Assembly: GCF_042466415.1 (NCBI RefSeq)
Contig: NZ_JAXHCH010000002.1
Location: 1,488,001 to 1,552,000, forward strand
Reading direction: 5' to 3'
Source: Albirhodobacter sp042466415
GTDB lineage: Bacteria; Pseudomonadota; Alphaproteobacteria; Rhodobacterales; Rhodobacteraceae
DNA length: 64,000 nucleotides
Made by a program: the position numbers and the translations under genes. Positions 16,656-25,372 of this stretch are shown here, piece by piece (the stretch's first letter is position 1; each line of letters opens with the position of its first letter). Under the pieces are notes generated by a model that was not told the origin of the DNA, made no database searches, and saw only the letters and a list, made by a program, of their open reading frames with translations.

Positions 16656-18071
16656 TCAGTCTGGAACGATTTCCGCGGCCGCACCCAAGACGAGATCGGT
16701 GAAATGCTCGCCACGTTTTTCGAAATTGGGGTATTGATCGAATGAGGCTGCGGCCGGCGCCAAAAGCACGGTGTCGCCTGCCTCGGCCTCTGCGCGAGCC
16801 CGCGCCACCGCCACTTGCATGGTTTCGCAGATCTCCACGGGAAGCTCACCGAGTTCGAGCGCGAAATCCCGCGCGGAATGACCGATCAGATAAGCTTTTT
16901 TCACCGATGCCAGATGCGGCAAAAGACCGGCAAGCCCGCCATCCTTGCCCAAGCCCCCCGCGATCCAACGGATATTCTTGAACGCTTGCAGGGCCTTTGC
17001 GGCGCTGTCGACATTGGTCGCTTTACTATCATTCACAAACCGCACGCCACCTTGTTCGGCAACCGTTTGCGAGCGGTGGGGCAACCCAAGAAATGTATGG
17101 AAGGCAGCCTCAATCACGCGCGGCGCGATGCCCAAAGCGCGACAAGCGGCGTAGGCAGCGCAGGCGTTTTGATGATTATGCGCCCCCGGCAGGCCCGCGA
17201 TATCGCGCAAGTCAATCGACGCAAGTTGCTTTCCTTTGCGCCATTCCGTCAAGAAGCCTTTTCGCGCGAACACTGACCACCCGTAATCGCCCAGTTTCTG
17301 ACCCGACGAGATGCGGATGACGCGGTCATCTTCGCGGTTCGTGGCGATCTGGTTGGCGAGATACGCGCCCTCAGTTTCGTCGACGCCGATCACCGCGCGA
17401 TCCGGCCCGCCCTCCGCGAAAAGCCGCCGCTTGGCCGCGAAATACCCCCCCATTCCACCGTGACGATCCAGATGATCGGGCGACAGGTTGGTGAACACCG
17501 CGATATCGGGTGTCAGGGCGCGGGCGAGATCGGTTTGATAGGACGACAACTCCAGCACCACGACCTCGCCGTCGACGGCCGGCTCGATATCGAGAACCCC
17601 GCGCCCGATGTTGCCGGCCATCTGGGTCGGGCGCTCGACATGCTGCAAAATATGATGGATCAGCGCGGTCGTGGTCGATTTGCCGTTCGATCCCGTCACC
17701 GCGATGGTGCGCGGGGTCACATCGAACGCGTCCCAATCCTGCGTCGACCATGAGCGGAAGAACAAGCCGATATCATTGTCGACCGGCACCCCTGCCGCCA
17801 TCGCGAGCGCGATGATTTTGTTGGGGGTCGGGTAGAGATGCGGAATTCCGGGGGACGTGATCAGAAGACTCACGCCATCAAACGCGCCGTGCTTCGCCAG
17901 ATCAACGCAGTCATAGCCCAAATCCTCGGCCCGCGCGCGGCTCTCGACGCTATCATCCCAGAGCAAAGGCTCTGCCCCACCTGCTTTCAGCGCGGCAGCC
18001 GTCGCGAGACCTGATCGGCCGAGGCCCAAAACAGCGACTTTATGGCCTTCAAAGCCTTGGACAGGGATCAT
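16656..18071 (-). CDS. murD: UDP-N-acetylmuramoylalanine--D-glutamate ligase MurD
   Basis: 471 residues. It adds D-Glu to UDP-MurNAc-L-Ala. Motifs present: VAVLGLGRSGLATA at the N-terminus, P-loop VTGSNGKSTTT, SSYQ, NLSPDHLDRH followed by the lysine in FAAKRRLF that is carbamylated in this family, GAHNHQNACAAYAA, and NDSKATNVDSAAKAL in the C-terminal domain. Intact. It is separated from mraY by a DUF2161 gene, an unusual interruption of the mraY-murD pair. A weak hairpin lies in the gap to ftsW. Confidence 0.97.
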   Translation of the reverse strand: MIPVQGFEGHKVAVLGLGRSGLATAAALKAGGAEPLLWDDSVESRARAEDLGYDCVDLAKHGAFDGVSLLITSPGIPHLYPTPNKIIALAMAAGVPVDNDIGLFFRSWSTQDWDAFDVTPRTIAVTGSNGKSTTTALIHHILQHVERPTQMAGNIGRGVLDIEPAVDGEVVVLELSSYQTDLARALTPDIAVFTNLSPDHLDRHGGMGGYFAAKRRLFAEGGPDRAVIGVDETEGAYLANQIATNREDDRVIRISSGQKLGDYGWSVFARKGFLTEWRKGKQLASIDLRDIAGLPGAHNHQNACAAYAACRALGIAPRVIEAAFHTFLGLPHRSQTVAEQGGVRFVNDSKATNVDSAAKALQAFKNIRWIAGGLGKDGGLAGLLPHLASVKKAYLIGHSARDFALELGELPVEICETMQVAVARARAEAEAGDTVLLAPAAASFDQYPNFEKRGEHFTDLVLGAAAEIVPD

Positions 18072-18173
18072 GCTGGGCCTCGTTCTGACATTGGGTTGGC
18101 GGGGAAACGCGCGGCGGATATGCTTTGCGATGCTCTTTGGTGGGATATTTGAAGCGGCTCGAAGAAGGAAGAT

Positions 18174-18854
18174 TTATTTCGCCGTCAAGGCCGCGATCTC
18201 GGTTTGATAGGCTGTGAGCGCCGCCTCACCTTGCGGTGTCAAACAGTAGATCCCCCGCGAGATACGCTCAAACCAACCATAATGATCGGCTTGCAAAATC
18301 GCCGCCGCGCGCGGGGCCGCCGCGGCTTTGGCGATATCCTTGGGCGCGGCCTTCCCTTGCGCGCCCAAGTAAGCGGCGCACCGCAGCGCATCCTGACGAT
18401 AGGCGGTCATCCGTTTCGTGCCCGTCGTCCCGCCCACATTCGGATCGCCCACGCGGCGCTCAAATTCCCGCAATAAACGCCCCGCCCGTTTCGTGTTTTT
18501 GCGCGGCATATAATCGTCAGGGTCAAGATGCGCCTCAACCGTTCCGTGCCCCACATCCACCGCCAAAAGCCCAAGCCCCAGACGGCGGCACAAGCGGGTG
18601 ATATCCTTATAACGCAACCGCCACCCCTTTTGCGACGAGACCGGCACCGCAAGATAGACGGTTTGCGTGAGCGATTGCCGCTCAATTCCTTGGAACACCA
18701 AAGCCAGCGAAAAACTTGTCTTCAGCTCCACGATCACCGGCGGCTCGTCGCCGCGCACAGCCATCACATCGCAAGCTCCGATCTCGGATTTCACGGCGTA
18801 GCCCTGAGCTTCGAGATAGGCTTTAACGGGCGGGTAAAGATCGGCCTCGCGCAT
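18174..18854 (-). CDS. DUF2161 family PD-(D/E)XK-like protein
   Basis: 226 residues. The N-terminal half (YPPVKAYLEAQGYAVKSEIGACDVMAVRGDEPPVIVELKTSFSL; key residues E at 24, D at 29 and the E-L-K at 43-45) has the spacing of a PD-(D/E)XK nuclease core, as proposed for DUF2161. The C-terminal half resembles a winged helix (residues about 160-226). Substrate unknown; a nuclease or phosphodiesterase role is inferred only. The gene lies between mraY and murD in the same orientation but with about 100-150 base gaps, unlike the overlapping mur genes, so it is probably a late insertion. Confidence 0.75.
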   Translation of the reverse strand: MREADLYPPVKAYLEAQGYAVKSEIGACDVMAVRGDEPPVIVELKTSFSLALVFQGIERQSLTQTVYLAVPVSSQKGWRLRYKDITRLCRRLGLGLLAVDVGHGTVEAHLDPDDYMPRKNTKRAGRLLREFERRVGDPNVGGTTGTKRMTAYRQDALRCAAYLGAQGKAAPKDIAKAAAAPRAAAILQADHYGWFERISRGIYCLTPQGEAALTAYQTEIAALTAK

Positions 18855-18938
18855 GGGCTCTCCGGCAACGGTTTAGAACGGGATAAGATAGCCGCGCCAA
18901 GCGTGCAAGCATCGCCGCCATCAAGCCGCCCCAAAACG

Positions 18939-18967
18939 AAAAAGGGGAGCACGACTGCCCCCCTTTT
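18939..18967 (-). terminator. Terminator after mraY
   Basis: AAAAGGGG (18940-18947) pairs with CCCCTTTT (18960-18967); on the minus strand the stem is followed by further T's. It lies about 35 bases after the mraY stop, between mraY and the DUF2161 gene, and would separate murD and the genes after it from the mraZ-mraY transcript at least partly. Confidence 0.75.
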
Positions 18968-18975
18968 CAGATCTC

Positions 18976-18997
18976 AACTGGTCCCTAACTGGTCCCT
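18976..18997. repeat. Tandem 11-base repeat after mraY
   Basis: Two exact copies of AACTGGTCCCT, 18976-18986 and 18987-18997, in the short stretch between the mraY stop codon and its terminator. Probably a small slippage duplication. Confidence 0.6.
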
Positions 18998-19002
18998 AAG
19001 CC

Positions 19003-20085
19003 TCAGCGAATTTTCAATGTCGCGAGCCCGATGAGCGCGAGGATCAGAGAAATGATCCAGAACCGGATCACAATCTGCGGCTCGGCCCAGCCTTTTTTCT
19101 CGAAGTGATGGTGGATCGGCGCCATGAGGAACACGCGCTTGCCGGTTTTCTTGAAATAGAGCACTTGGATAATCACCGAGAGCGCCTCGACCACGAATAG
19201 CCCGCCGACAATCGCAAGGACGATCTCGTGCTTGGTGCACACCGCAATCGCGCCCAGTGCCCCCCCCAGCGCAAGCGAGCCGGTATCGCCCATGAACACC
19301 GCCGCAGGGGGCGCGTTATACCACAAGAATCCAAGGCCACCGCCAATGAGCGCCGCGGTGAAGACGAAAATCTCGCCCGTGCCGGGCACGAAATGGACAC
19401 CGAGATAATTGGTAAAGTCGACCCGCCCAACGATATAGGCGATGGTCCCCAATGTCGCCGCCGCGATCATCACCGGCATAATCGCCAAACCGTCCAAGCC
19501 ATCCGTCAGGTTCACCGCATTCGCCGCGCCCACAATCACGATCATCGAGAAGGGCACGAAGAAGATGCCCAGATTGATGAGCGAATTTTTGAACACGGGC
19601 ATCGCGAGCTGGTTCGCCAGCTCGGCAGGGTGAAGCCACGCCGCCAAAATCGCCGCGATTGCCGCGATCGCAAGGCCCAAAAGCATCCGGATCTTCGACG
19701 AGACCCCTTTGGTATTTTGCTTGGTCACCTTTGCATAATCATCCGCAAACCCGATGAGCGCGAACCCGTAGGTCACGCCAAGGACGATCCAGATGTAGCC
19801 GTTATCAAGGCGCGCCCAGAGCAAGGTGGAGAATAAAAGCGCCGAGAGGATGAGCAAACCGCCCATCGTTGGCGTGCCAACCTTTGCCATATGGCTTTGC
19901 GGGCCATCATCGCGGATCGGTTGGCCTTTGCCTTGCTTGCGGCGCAAAAGATCGATGAGCGGTCGCCCAAAGAGAAAGCCGAAAATGAGAGCCGTGAAAA
20001 ACGCGGCCCCCGCCCGAAAGGTGATATACCTAAATAGGTTGAAGAAATCGCCCCCGTCGGAGAGGCCCGTCAGCCAGTAAAGCAT
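19003..20085 (-). CDS. mraY: Phospho-N-acetylmuramoyl-pentapeptide transferase MraY
   Basis: 360 residues with ten membrane helices. It moves phospho-MurNAc-pentapeptide to undecaprenyl phosphate, making lipid I. The conserved cytoplasmic loops are visible: GFADDYAK with its Asp pair, NLTDGLDGLA with NxxDGxDGL, and GDTGSLALGGALG, then the HHHFEKKGW metal-binding histidines. The start overlaps the murF stop by one base. MraY uses the pentapeptide that MurF normally completes, so its integrity implies that the pentapeptide precursor is still made. Confidence 0.97.
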   Translation of the reverse strand: MLYWLTGLSDGGDFFNLFRYITFRAGAAFFTALIFGFLFGRPLIDLLRRKQGKGQPIRDDGPQSHMAKVGTPTMGGLLILSALLFSTLLWARLDNGYIWIVLGVTYGFALIGFADDYAKVTKQNTKGVSSKIRMLLGLAIAAIAAILAAWLHPAELANQLAMPVFKNSLINLGIFFVPFSMIVIVGAANAVNLTDGLDGLAIMPVMIAAATLGTIAYIVGRVDFTNYLGVHFVPGTGEIFVFTAALIGGGLGFLWYNAPPAAVFMGDTGSLALGGALGAIAVCTKHEIVLAIVGGLFVVEALSVIIQVLYFKKTGKRVFLMAPIHHHFEKKGWAEPQIVIRFWIISLILALIGLATLKIR

Positions 20086-21497
20086 TACTCTTTCCCTAAT
20101 TTGGCGCCATGCGCCTCCGCTGCGCCGGATTGTCCCAGCTTTCGCAGCGCATCTACAATCTTTCCGGCACGAGAGTGCCCCGTCCCGCGCACCATCACCA
20201 CGTCTCCAGCGTCAAGAAGATGGGGCACCCGGTCCACGAGATCGACGACATCCTTGCGCCATTCTCCGCGCTTTGAATTGCCCAGCCCTTCCCAAAGTGC
20301 AAGCCCTCCGGCGCCGAAAACATGCACACGGTCGATCCGCGCCAAGACAGGATGCGCGGCCAACGCTACCGGCAGCGGCGCATCCCCGCCCAAGATCGCG
20401 ATCCTGCGCCCGCGCCGCACGCGACCAACACCGTCACGCGGGCGCGCCGCACAAAGCGTCGCGAGATCGGACACCATCGCGGCCAGGCTTTCGTTATGCT
20501 CGGATGTCACATCAAACAGATCGAAGGTCGCATTCGCATCAACGATATCCATGTAAATCCGGTCGCGTGCGCCCTGCCCTTCGGGCGGCTCCCATTGCCC
20601 CAGATCAAGGACAGCCGTCGCCAGATCCGCGCCGCACATCTGCGCCAGCGCCAGCACACCGAGCGCAATCAGGCCGATCTGCGGCGCCGGATGGCGGACT
20701 TTCATCAAAAAGCGAGGCACCTCAATCTCGTTGACGCGCATCCGCGCCTCAATCACCGTCACATCTTGCGACAGCCGCGTGGAGATCAGTTGCGGGTTGC
20801 ACCCGTCGCTGCTGCCGTAACGGACCCTGCAGCCGCCCGCCGACTGACCGCATCCTGTCGGATCGGGTGCGGTCACATCGCGCGGGGCCGAAGTCCCTGA
20901 TGTGGCGGGTAAAATCGCGCAGCGCGCGCAAGCCGCGAGCTCCTCCACATGCGCGCCGGGCGTGGCAGTCAAGAAGATATAATCGGGCGCGAGCAGCCTT
21001 GCGAGCGGCAACAGTTCGGCAGGATCGACCGGATCGAGCTCAACCGCGAGCACACCCGAGATTGCACCCATATGCGCCAATCGCAACGCAAGCCCATTTA
21101 GCGTCACCGCCTCGATCGTTTCAACAGGCGCCTCACAAGGCCGCAGAACCGCGCTCAGCATCGAGAGCGCCGTGGATTTCCCCAAACTTCCGGCAATCGC
21201 GACGACACGCGCCGTCATCGCGCCGCGCACGGATCGCGCCATCGCGCACAGCGCCGCCGTCAAATCCTCCACCACAAGAAGTGGGTCTCCCTCGGTGCAA
21301 TCAGGGGGGATATCGGTGCAAAGCACGGCCCCCGCCCCCGAATCCAAGGCGGACCGTGCAAGGATCGGATCAAAGGCGATATACATCTCACCCACTGCGA
21401 GATGGGAAAGATCAGCGCACAAACCCGTTGCGTTGAACGCCTGCGTCGCCCGCCCGCCTGTGGCGCGCGCTGCGTCACTGGCGGACCAGATCACCAT
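20085..21497 (-). CDS. murF: MurF-like protein with degenerate catalytic motifs
   Basis: 470 residues, in the place of MurF (adds D-Ala-D-Ala to UDP-MurNAc-tripeptide) and coupled by one-base overlaps to murE and mraY. The N-terminal domain and a P-loop (AGSLGKST, residues 102-109) are recognisable, but other signatures are not: the NN.G motif is TLNG (132-135), E.G..H..E.. is VELDPVDPAEL, the HN.NALA motif has become RHPAPQIGLIAL, DD.YNANP has become DIVDANATFDL, and KGSR has become RGTGHS. There is no lysine at all from 108 to 265, so the carbamylated lysine is missing. It has twelve cysteines, five of them at 190-233. The frame is intact, so it may be a repurposed or structural paralogue. 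Activity as MurF is doubtful. Confidence 0.8.
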   Translation of the reverse strand: MVIWSASDAARATGGRATQAFNATGLCADLSHLAVGEMYIAFDPILARSALDSGAGAVLCTDIPPDCTEGDPLLVVEDLTAALCAMARSVRGAMTARVVAIAGSLGKSTALSMLSAVLRPCEAPVETIEAVTLNGLALRLAHMGAISGVLAVELDPVDPAELLPLARLLAPDYIFLTATPGAHVEELAACARCAILPATSGTSAPRDVTAPDPTGCGQSAGGCRVRYGSSDGCNPQLISTRLSQDVTVIEARMRVNEIEVPRFLMKVRHPAPQIGLIALGVLALAQMCGADLATAVLDLGQWEPPEGQGARDRIYMDIVDANATFDLFDVTSEHNESLAAMVSDLATLCAARPRDGVGRVRRGRRIAILGGDAPLPVALAAHPVLARIDRVHVFGAGGLALWEGLGNSKRGEWRKDVVDLVDRVPHLLDAGDVVMVRGTGHSRAGKIVDALRKLGQSGAAEAHGAKLGKE

Positions 21498-23011
21498 CAG
21501 ATCCGCCCGTCCAATGCCGCCACCGCAACCGAGGCTTGTTCAACATCGTCAAAGGGATAGACGTCGGTGCCGATAATCTGCCCGCTCTCATGCCCTTTGC
21601 CCGCGATCAACAGCGCATCACCCGCCGTCAAAGCATCCACGCCGCGCAAAATGGCCTCGGCGCGGTCCCCCACCTCAATCACCGAAACTCCGCGCGCGCC
21701 GATACCGCCCGCCTCAAGCGCGCCCTCCATCACCATCGCGCGAATTGCGGCCGGGTCTTCGGTGCGCGGATTGTCATCCGTCACGAACACCTGATCCGCG
21801 AAATCCGCCGCCGCGCGCCCCATCAAAGGACGCTTTGATGTATCGCGGTCGCCCCCCGCGCCCATCACGACAACAAGACGCCCCATAACATGCGGCCGCA
21901 ACGCTTTGAGCGCGGTCTCAACCGCATCGGGCGTATGCGCGTAATCGACGAACACCGCCGCGCCATTCGCACGGGTCGCCGCCAATTGCATCCGCCCGCG
22001 CACGGTCACCAAATGCGGCAGTGTGGCAAAGACATCCTCGGGCGCGGCCCCTGCGCCGATGCACAAACCGCACGCGACCATGATGTTCGACGCCTGGAAC
22101 CCGCCGATCAACGACAGGCGCACCAGCTTGGGCACGCCTTTCCATGCGAACCGCAAATCCTGCCCCGTGGCATCGAACCGCTGCCCGAGGATCTGTAGAT
22201 CACAGGCCTCCGACGTCCCGACACCGATCAGCTTATGCCCGCGCGTGGCGGCGATCTCGCTAAGCTGCGCGCCTTTGGGATCATCCAGATTGATAACCGC
22301 GACACCGTCCTCGCCCAGAACACGCGAGAACAACCCCGCCTTCGCGTCAAAATACTCCGCAAACGTGGCGTGATAATCGAGATGGTCTTGCGTAAAATTG
22401 GTAAAGGCGGCCGCAGCAAGGCGCACCCCGTCCAACCGACGCTGCGCGAGCCCGTGCGAGGAGGCTTCCATCGCGGCATGGGTAATTCCCGCGGTCGCCA
22501 TATCGGCCAGCAAGCGGTGCAAGGTGATCGGCTCTGGCGTCGTGTGGCTCGAGGGGGCGGTAAAGGCGCCCTCAACACCTGTCGTGCCGAGATTGGCCGC
22601 CTCGAGCCCCATCAACTGCCAGATCTGGCGGGTAAAACTGGCCACAGAGGTCTTGCCGTTCGTGCCCGTAACGGCGACCATATGCACAGGCTGCGCCCCA
22701 AAGAACAGCGCCGCCGCATAGGCCAGCGTCTGGCGCGGGTCTTCGGCGATAATCAACGCGACATCTTGATGTGCGGCAAGCTCTTGCGCCGCAATCTGCG
22801 CGCCCTCGCGGTCCGTCAGGATCGCAGCCGCCTTCATGCGCAACGCATAGGTGATGAATTCCGCGCCGTGAACATGGCTGCCCGGCAGGGCCGCGAACAG
22901 ATGCCCCTGCTTGGTCAAGCGGCTGTCGACGGACAATCCTGTAATCTGCGCCTCGCGCCCACCCTGCGCGCGCAGGCCCAATTCGCCCAAGGATTTCACG
23001 CCCAACGCCAT
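21497..23011 (-). CDS. murE: UDP-MurNAc-L-Ala-D-Glu:meso-diaminopimelate ligase MurE
   Basis: 504 residues. P-loop VTGTNGKTS, the Thr-rich substrate loop (LGTTGVEG), EASSHGL, NFTQDHLDYH, and the carbamylated lysine region YFDAKAGLF are all present. The DDNPRTEDP motif marks specificity for meso-diaminopimelate rather than lysine. Intact and full length. It overlaps murF by one base. About 190 bases separate it from ftsI, a possible internal promoter region. Confidence 0.97.
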   Translation of the reverse strand: MALGVKSLGELGLRAQGGREAQITGLSVDSRLTKQGHLFAALPGSHVHGAEFITYALRMKAAAILTDREGAQIAAQELAAHQDVALIIAEDPRQTLAYAAALFFGAQPVHMVAVTGTNGKTSVASFTRQIWQLMGLEAANLGTTGVEGAFTAPSSHTTPEPITLHRLLADMATAGITHAAMEASSHGLAQRRLDGVRLAAAAFTNFTQDHLDYHATFAEYFDAKAGLFSRVLGEDGVAVINLDDPKGAQLSEIAATRGHKLIGVGTSEACDLQILGQRFDATGQDLRFAWKGVPKLVRLSLIGGFQASNIMVACGLCIGAGAAPEDVFATLPHLVTVRGRMQLAATRANGAAVFVDYAHTPDAVETALKALRPHVMGRLVVVMGAGGDRDTSKRPLMGRAAADFADQVFVTDDNPRTEDPAAIRAMVMEGALEAGGIGARGVSVIEVGDRAEAILRGVDALTAGDALLIAGKGHESGQIIGTDVYPFDDVEQASVAVAALDGRI

Positions 23012-23204
23012 AGTTCATATTCCTCGACTTGTTTCGTGCGGTTATCTCGCGCAGGGCTTTAAACGTCAATTGCAGAGCCACCCCTGCGGCCGTAATCCGC
23101 CTTGTGGTCACCCTTCCGCGCATCCCGCAGGCCTGCGCCGACGACCTTGCGGGCGGGTATGGGCGCGCGTTTATATGCGGGCCTCGTCAACACCCGATGC
23201 GCGT

Positions 23205-24992
23205 TTAATTATTGACCAAAGTGACGCCTTCAAGACTTTCAATCGGGCGCAAGCCAAGCACTGGCGCCGTACGACGGATCACTTCTGCGGCCACGGGAAC
23301 CGCGGTCCACCCTGCGGTGCGGCGCGGGATCGAGCCAGACGTCTCCACCGCTTCGTCAAGCGTCAAAACCAGAACATATTTGGGATCAGACACGGGGAAC
23401 ATGCCCGCAAATGTGCCGATGACCTTGTCTTTGTAATAGCCACCTGTCGGCTTTGGCTTATCCGCCGATCCTGTCTTGCCCGCGACCTCATACCCCGGAA
23501 CGTCACCGAAAGACGCCGTTCCGCGCGTCACAACGGCGCGCATCATATCGAGGCTTTCGCGCGCCGCCAGAGGCGAGACCACTTGCTCGCCAACCCGCGC
23601 GGCGAGCACCTCGGGATCCTCGGAATGCACCAGTGTCGGGGACACTTTGCGCCCGCCATTGGCGAGGGTCGCATAGGCGCTCGCCAAATGGAGCGGCGAG
23701 GCGGACAGGCCATGACCATATGAAATCGTCATTGACGAGATCTCAGACCATTTTTGCGGCAAAAGCGGGCGGCCCGTCGGGGCTTCGATCATCTCGACGG
23801 TCGTTGGCTCCAAGAAGCCAAGCGATCCAAGGAATTCTTTTTGGCGCTCCGGCCCGATCATCTGCGCGATGCGCGCCGTGCCGATGTTTGACGATTTAAC
23901 GATGATGTCAGTCACCGAAAGCTGATCACCGTAATCGTGGAAATCGCGGATCTTGAAGCGGCCGTATTGCATCGGCGACTTTGAAGCGACCATCGTCGAC
24001 GGGTTGACGAGGCCAAGCTGCAACGCCTGAGCGACGGCAAAGATCTTGAAACAGGAACCGAGCTCGTAAAGGCCCTGCACCGCGCGGTTGAACAGCGGGC
24101 TATCGGACGGATCGCCCTTCAAAAGCGGGGTGGGGCGATCATTCGGGTCGAAGTCAGGCAACGACGCCATGGCAACGATCTCGCCGGTGTCGACCTCCAT
24201 CATCACCGCCGTCGCGCCTTTGGCATTCATCAGCTTCATGCCGCCGTCGAGGACTTCTTCCAAGATCGATTGAACCGTCAGGTCGATCGAAAGCTGCAAA
24301 GGCGCGCCACCATTGGCCGGATCACGAAGCCAGCCATCAAAGGCTTTCTCGACGCCCGCAACCCCCAGCACTTCGGCCGATGACACGCCCTCATTCCCAA
24401 AACGCGCGCCGCCCAGAATATGGGACGCAATCGGGCCATTTGGATAAAGCCGCATCTCGCGCGGACCAAACAACAGGCCCGGATCACCAATATCATGCAC
24501 CGCTTGCATTTGCTCGGGCGCGAGTTTCTTTTTGATCCACAAGAACTTGCGTGCGCCGGTAAAATCTTTTTTGAGGCGCTCGGCATCCAGATCCGGGAAA
24601 ATCTTGACCAGTTCCAGCGCGACGCGTTCGGGATCAACCATCAGACGCGGCTGCGCGTAAAGGGAATGCGTCAGCAAATTGGTCGCAAGGATACGGCCCT
24701 TGCGATCCGTGATATCTGCACGGCCAGCGACAATCGCCTGCCCCGCGGTCGCGATTTGCGGCTCTTGCGGCGCGGAGGCGGCCAAGGTGCCCATCCGCGC
24801 GCCGACCGTCACAAACGACCCCAAGAAGATCACGCCAAGGATCAGCAAACGCCCCTGCGCACGCGCCCGCACCTTATCGCGCACGACCTCGCCCCGCAGC
24901 CGGATGTTCTCGCGCTCGATCGCTTCAAGGCTCTCGCCCTTCTCGCGGGCGTTCAGGATACGGGCCAAGGGGCGTAGCGGGGTGCGGATCAT
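23205..24992 (-). CDS. ftsI: Septal penicillin-binding protein 3 (FtsI)
   Basis: 595 residues, class B PBP: a short cytoplasmic part, one membrane helix (about residues 48-70, LLILGVIFLGSFVTVGA), a dimerisation domain, then the transpeptidase domain. The active-site motifs are SCFK (in YELGSCFKIF; most relatives have STFK, so the residue after the catalytic serine is an uncommon Cys), SSN (VKSSNIGTARI) and KTG (EVAGKTGSAD). It crosslinks septal peptidoglycan with FtsW. ATG overlaps the ftsL stop by 4 bases. Confidence 0.96.
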   Translation of the reverse strand: MIRTPLRPLARILNAREKGESLEAIERENIRLRGEVVRDKVRARAQGRLLILGVIFLGSFVTVGARMGTLAASAPQEPQIATAGQAIVAGRADITDRKGRILATNLLTHSLYAQPRLMVDPERVALELVKIFPDLDAERLKKDFTGARKFLWIKKKLAPEQMQAVHDIGDPGLLFGPREMRLYPNGPIASHILGGARFGNEGVSSAEVLGVAGVEKAFDGWLRDPANGGAPLQLSIDLTVQSILEEVLDGGMKLMNAKGATAVMMEVDTGEIVAMASLPDFDPNDRPTPLLKGDPSDSPLFNRAVQGLYELGSCFKIFAVAQALQLGLVNPSTMVASKSPMQYGRFKIRDFHDYGDQLSVTDIIVKSSNIGTARIAQMIGPERQKEFLGSLGFLEPTTVEMIEAPTGRPLLPQKWSEISSMTISYGHGLSASPLHLASAYATLANGGRKVSPTLVHSEDPEVLAARVGEQVVSPLAARESLDMMRAVVTRGTASFGDVPGYEVAGKTGSADKPKPTGGYYKDKVIGTFAGMFPVSDPKYVLVLTLDEAVETSGSIPRRTAGWTAVPVAAEVIRRTAPVLGLRPIESLEGVTLVNN

Positions 24993-25372
24993 TGGGCGGC
25001 CTCCTCAACGGAACCGGTGTCAGCGGCGAGATCAATCGGATCGAGGATAGGCATTTCGCCCTCCAATGCAGCCTCGGCATCGGGCACAGGGAAGGCGATC
25101 TGATTGACCGCGCCAAATTGCTCTGGCGCCATGGGCAACAAGCTCAGGCTTTCAAAATTCAGGTTCGCCAATTCGCGCAGGCGATCGGGCCGATTCAAAT
25201 AAGCCCATTCCGCCTTCATCACCGACAGGCCATCGCGCAGGCCGGCAATTTCCGATTGCAGGCGCGACATCTTCGAGAGTTCGTCTTGCGTCCGGTAGTT
25301 TTCGCGATACGCCCAAAACGCCAAGCCCATCACGGCGAAAGCGGTCAGCAGGTACACGAAATTACGCATCAA
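24989..25372 (-). CDS. ftsL: Cell division protein FtsL
   Basis: 127 residues: N-terminal membrane helix (FVYLLTAFAVMGLAFWAY), then a heptad coiled coil (TQDELSKMSRLQSEIAGLRDGL in outline) and an acidic tail. FtsL forms the FtsQLB complex that activates FtsWI. Recognised by topology and by its place between rsmH and ftsI, with 4-base overlaps on both sides; the sequence itself is weakly conserved. Confidence 0.85.
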   Translation of the reverse strand: MMRNFVYLLTAFAVMGLAFWAYRENYRTQDELSKMSRLQSEIAGLRDGLSVMKAEWAYLNRPDRLRELANLNFESLSLLPMAPEQFGAVNQIAFPVPDAEAALEGEMPILDPIDLAADTGSVEEAAQ

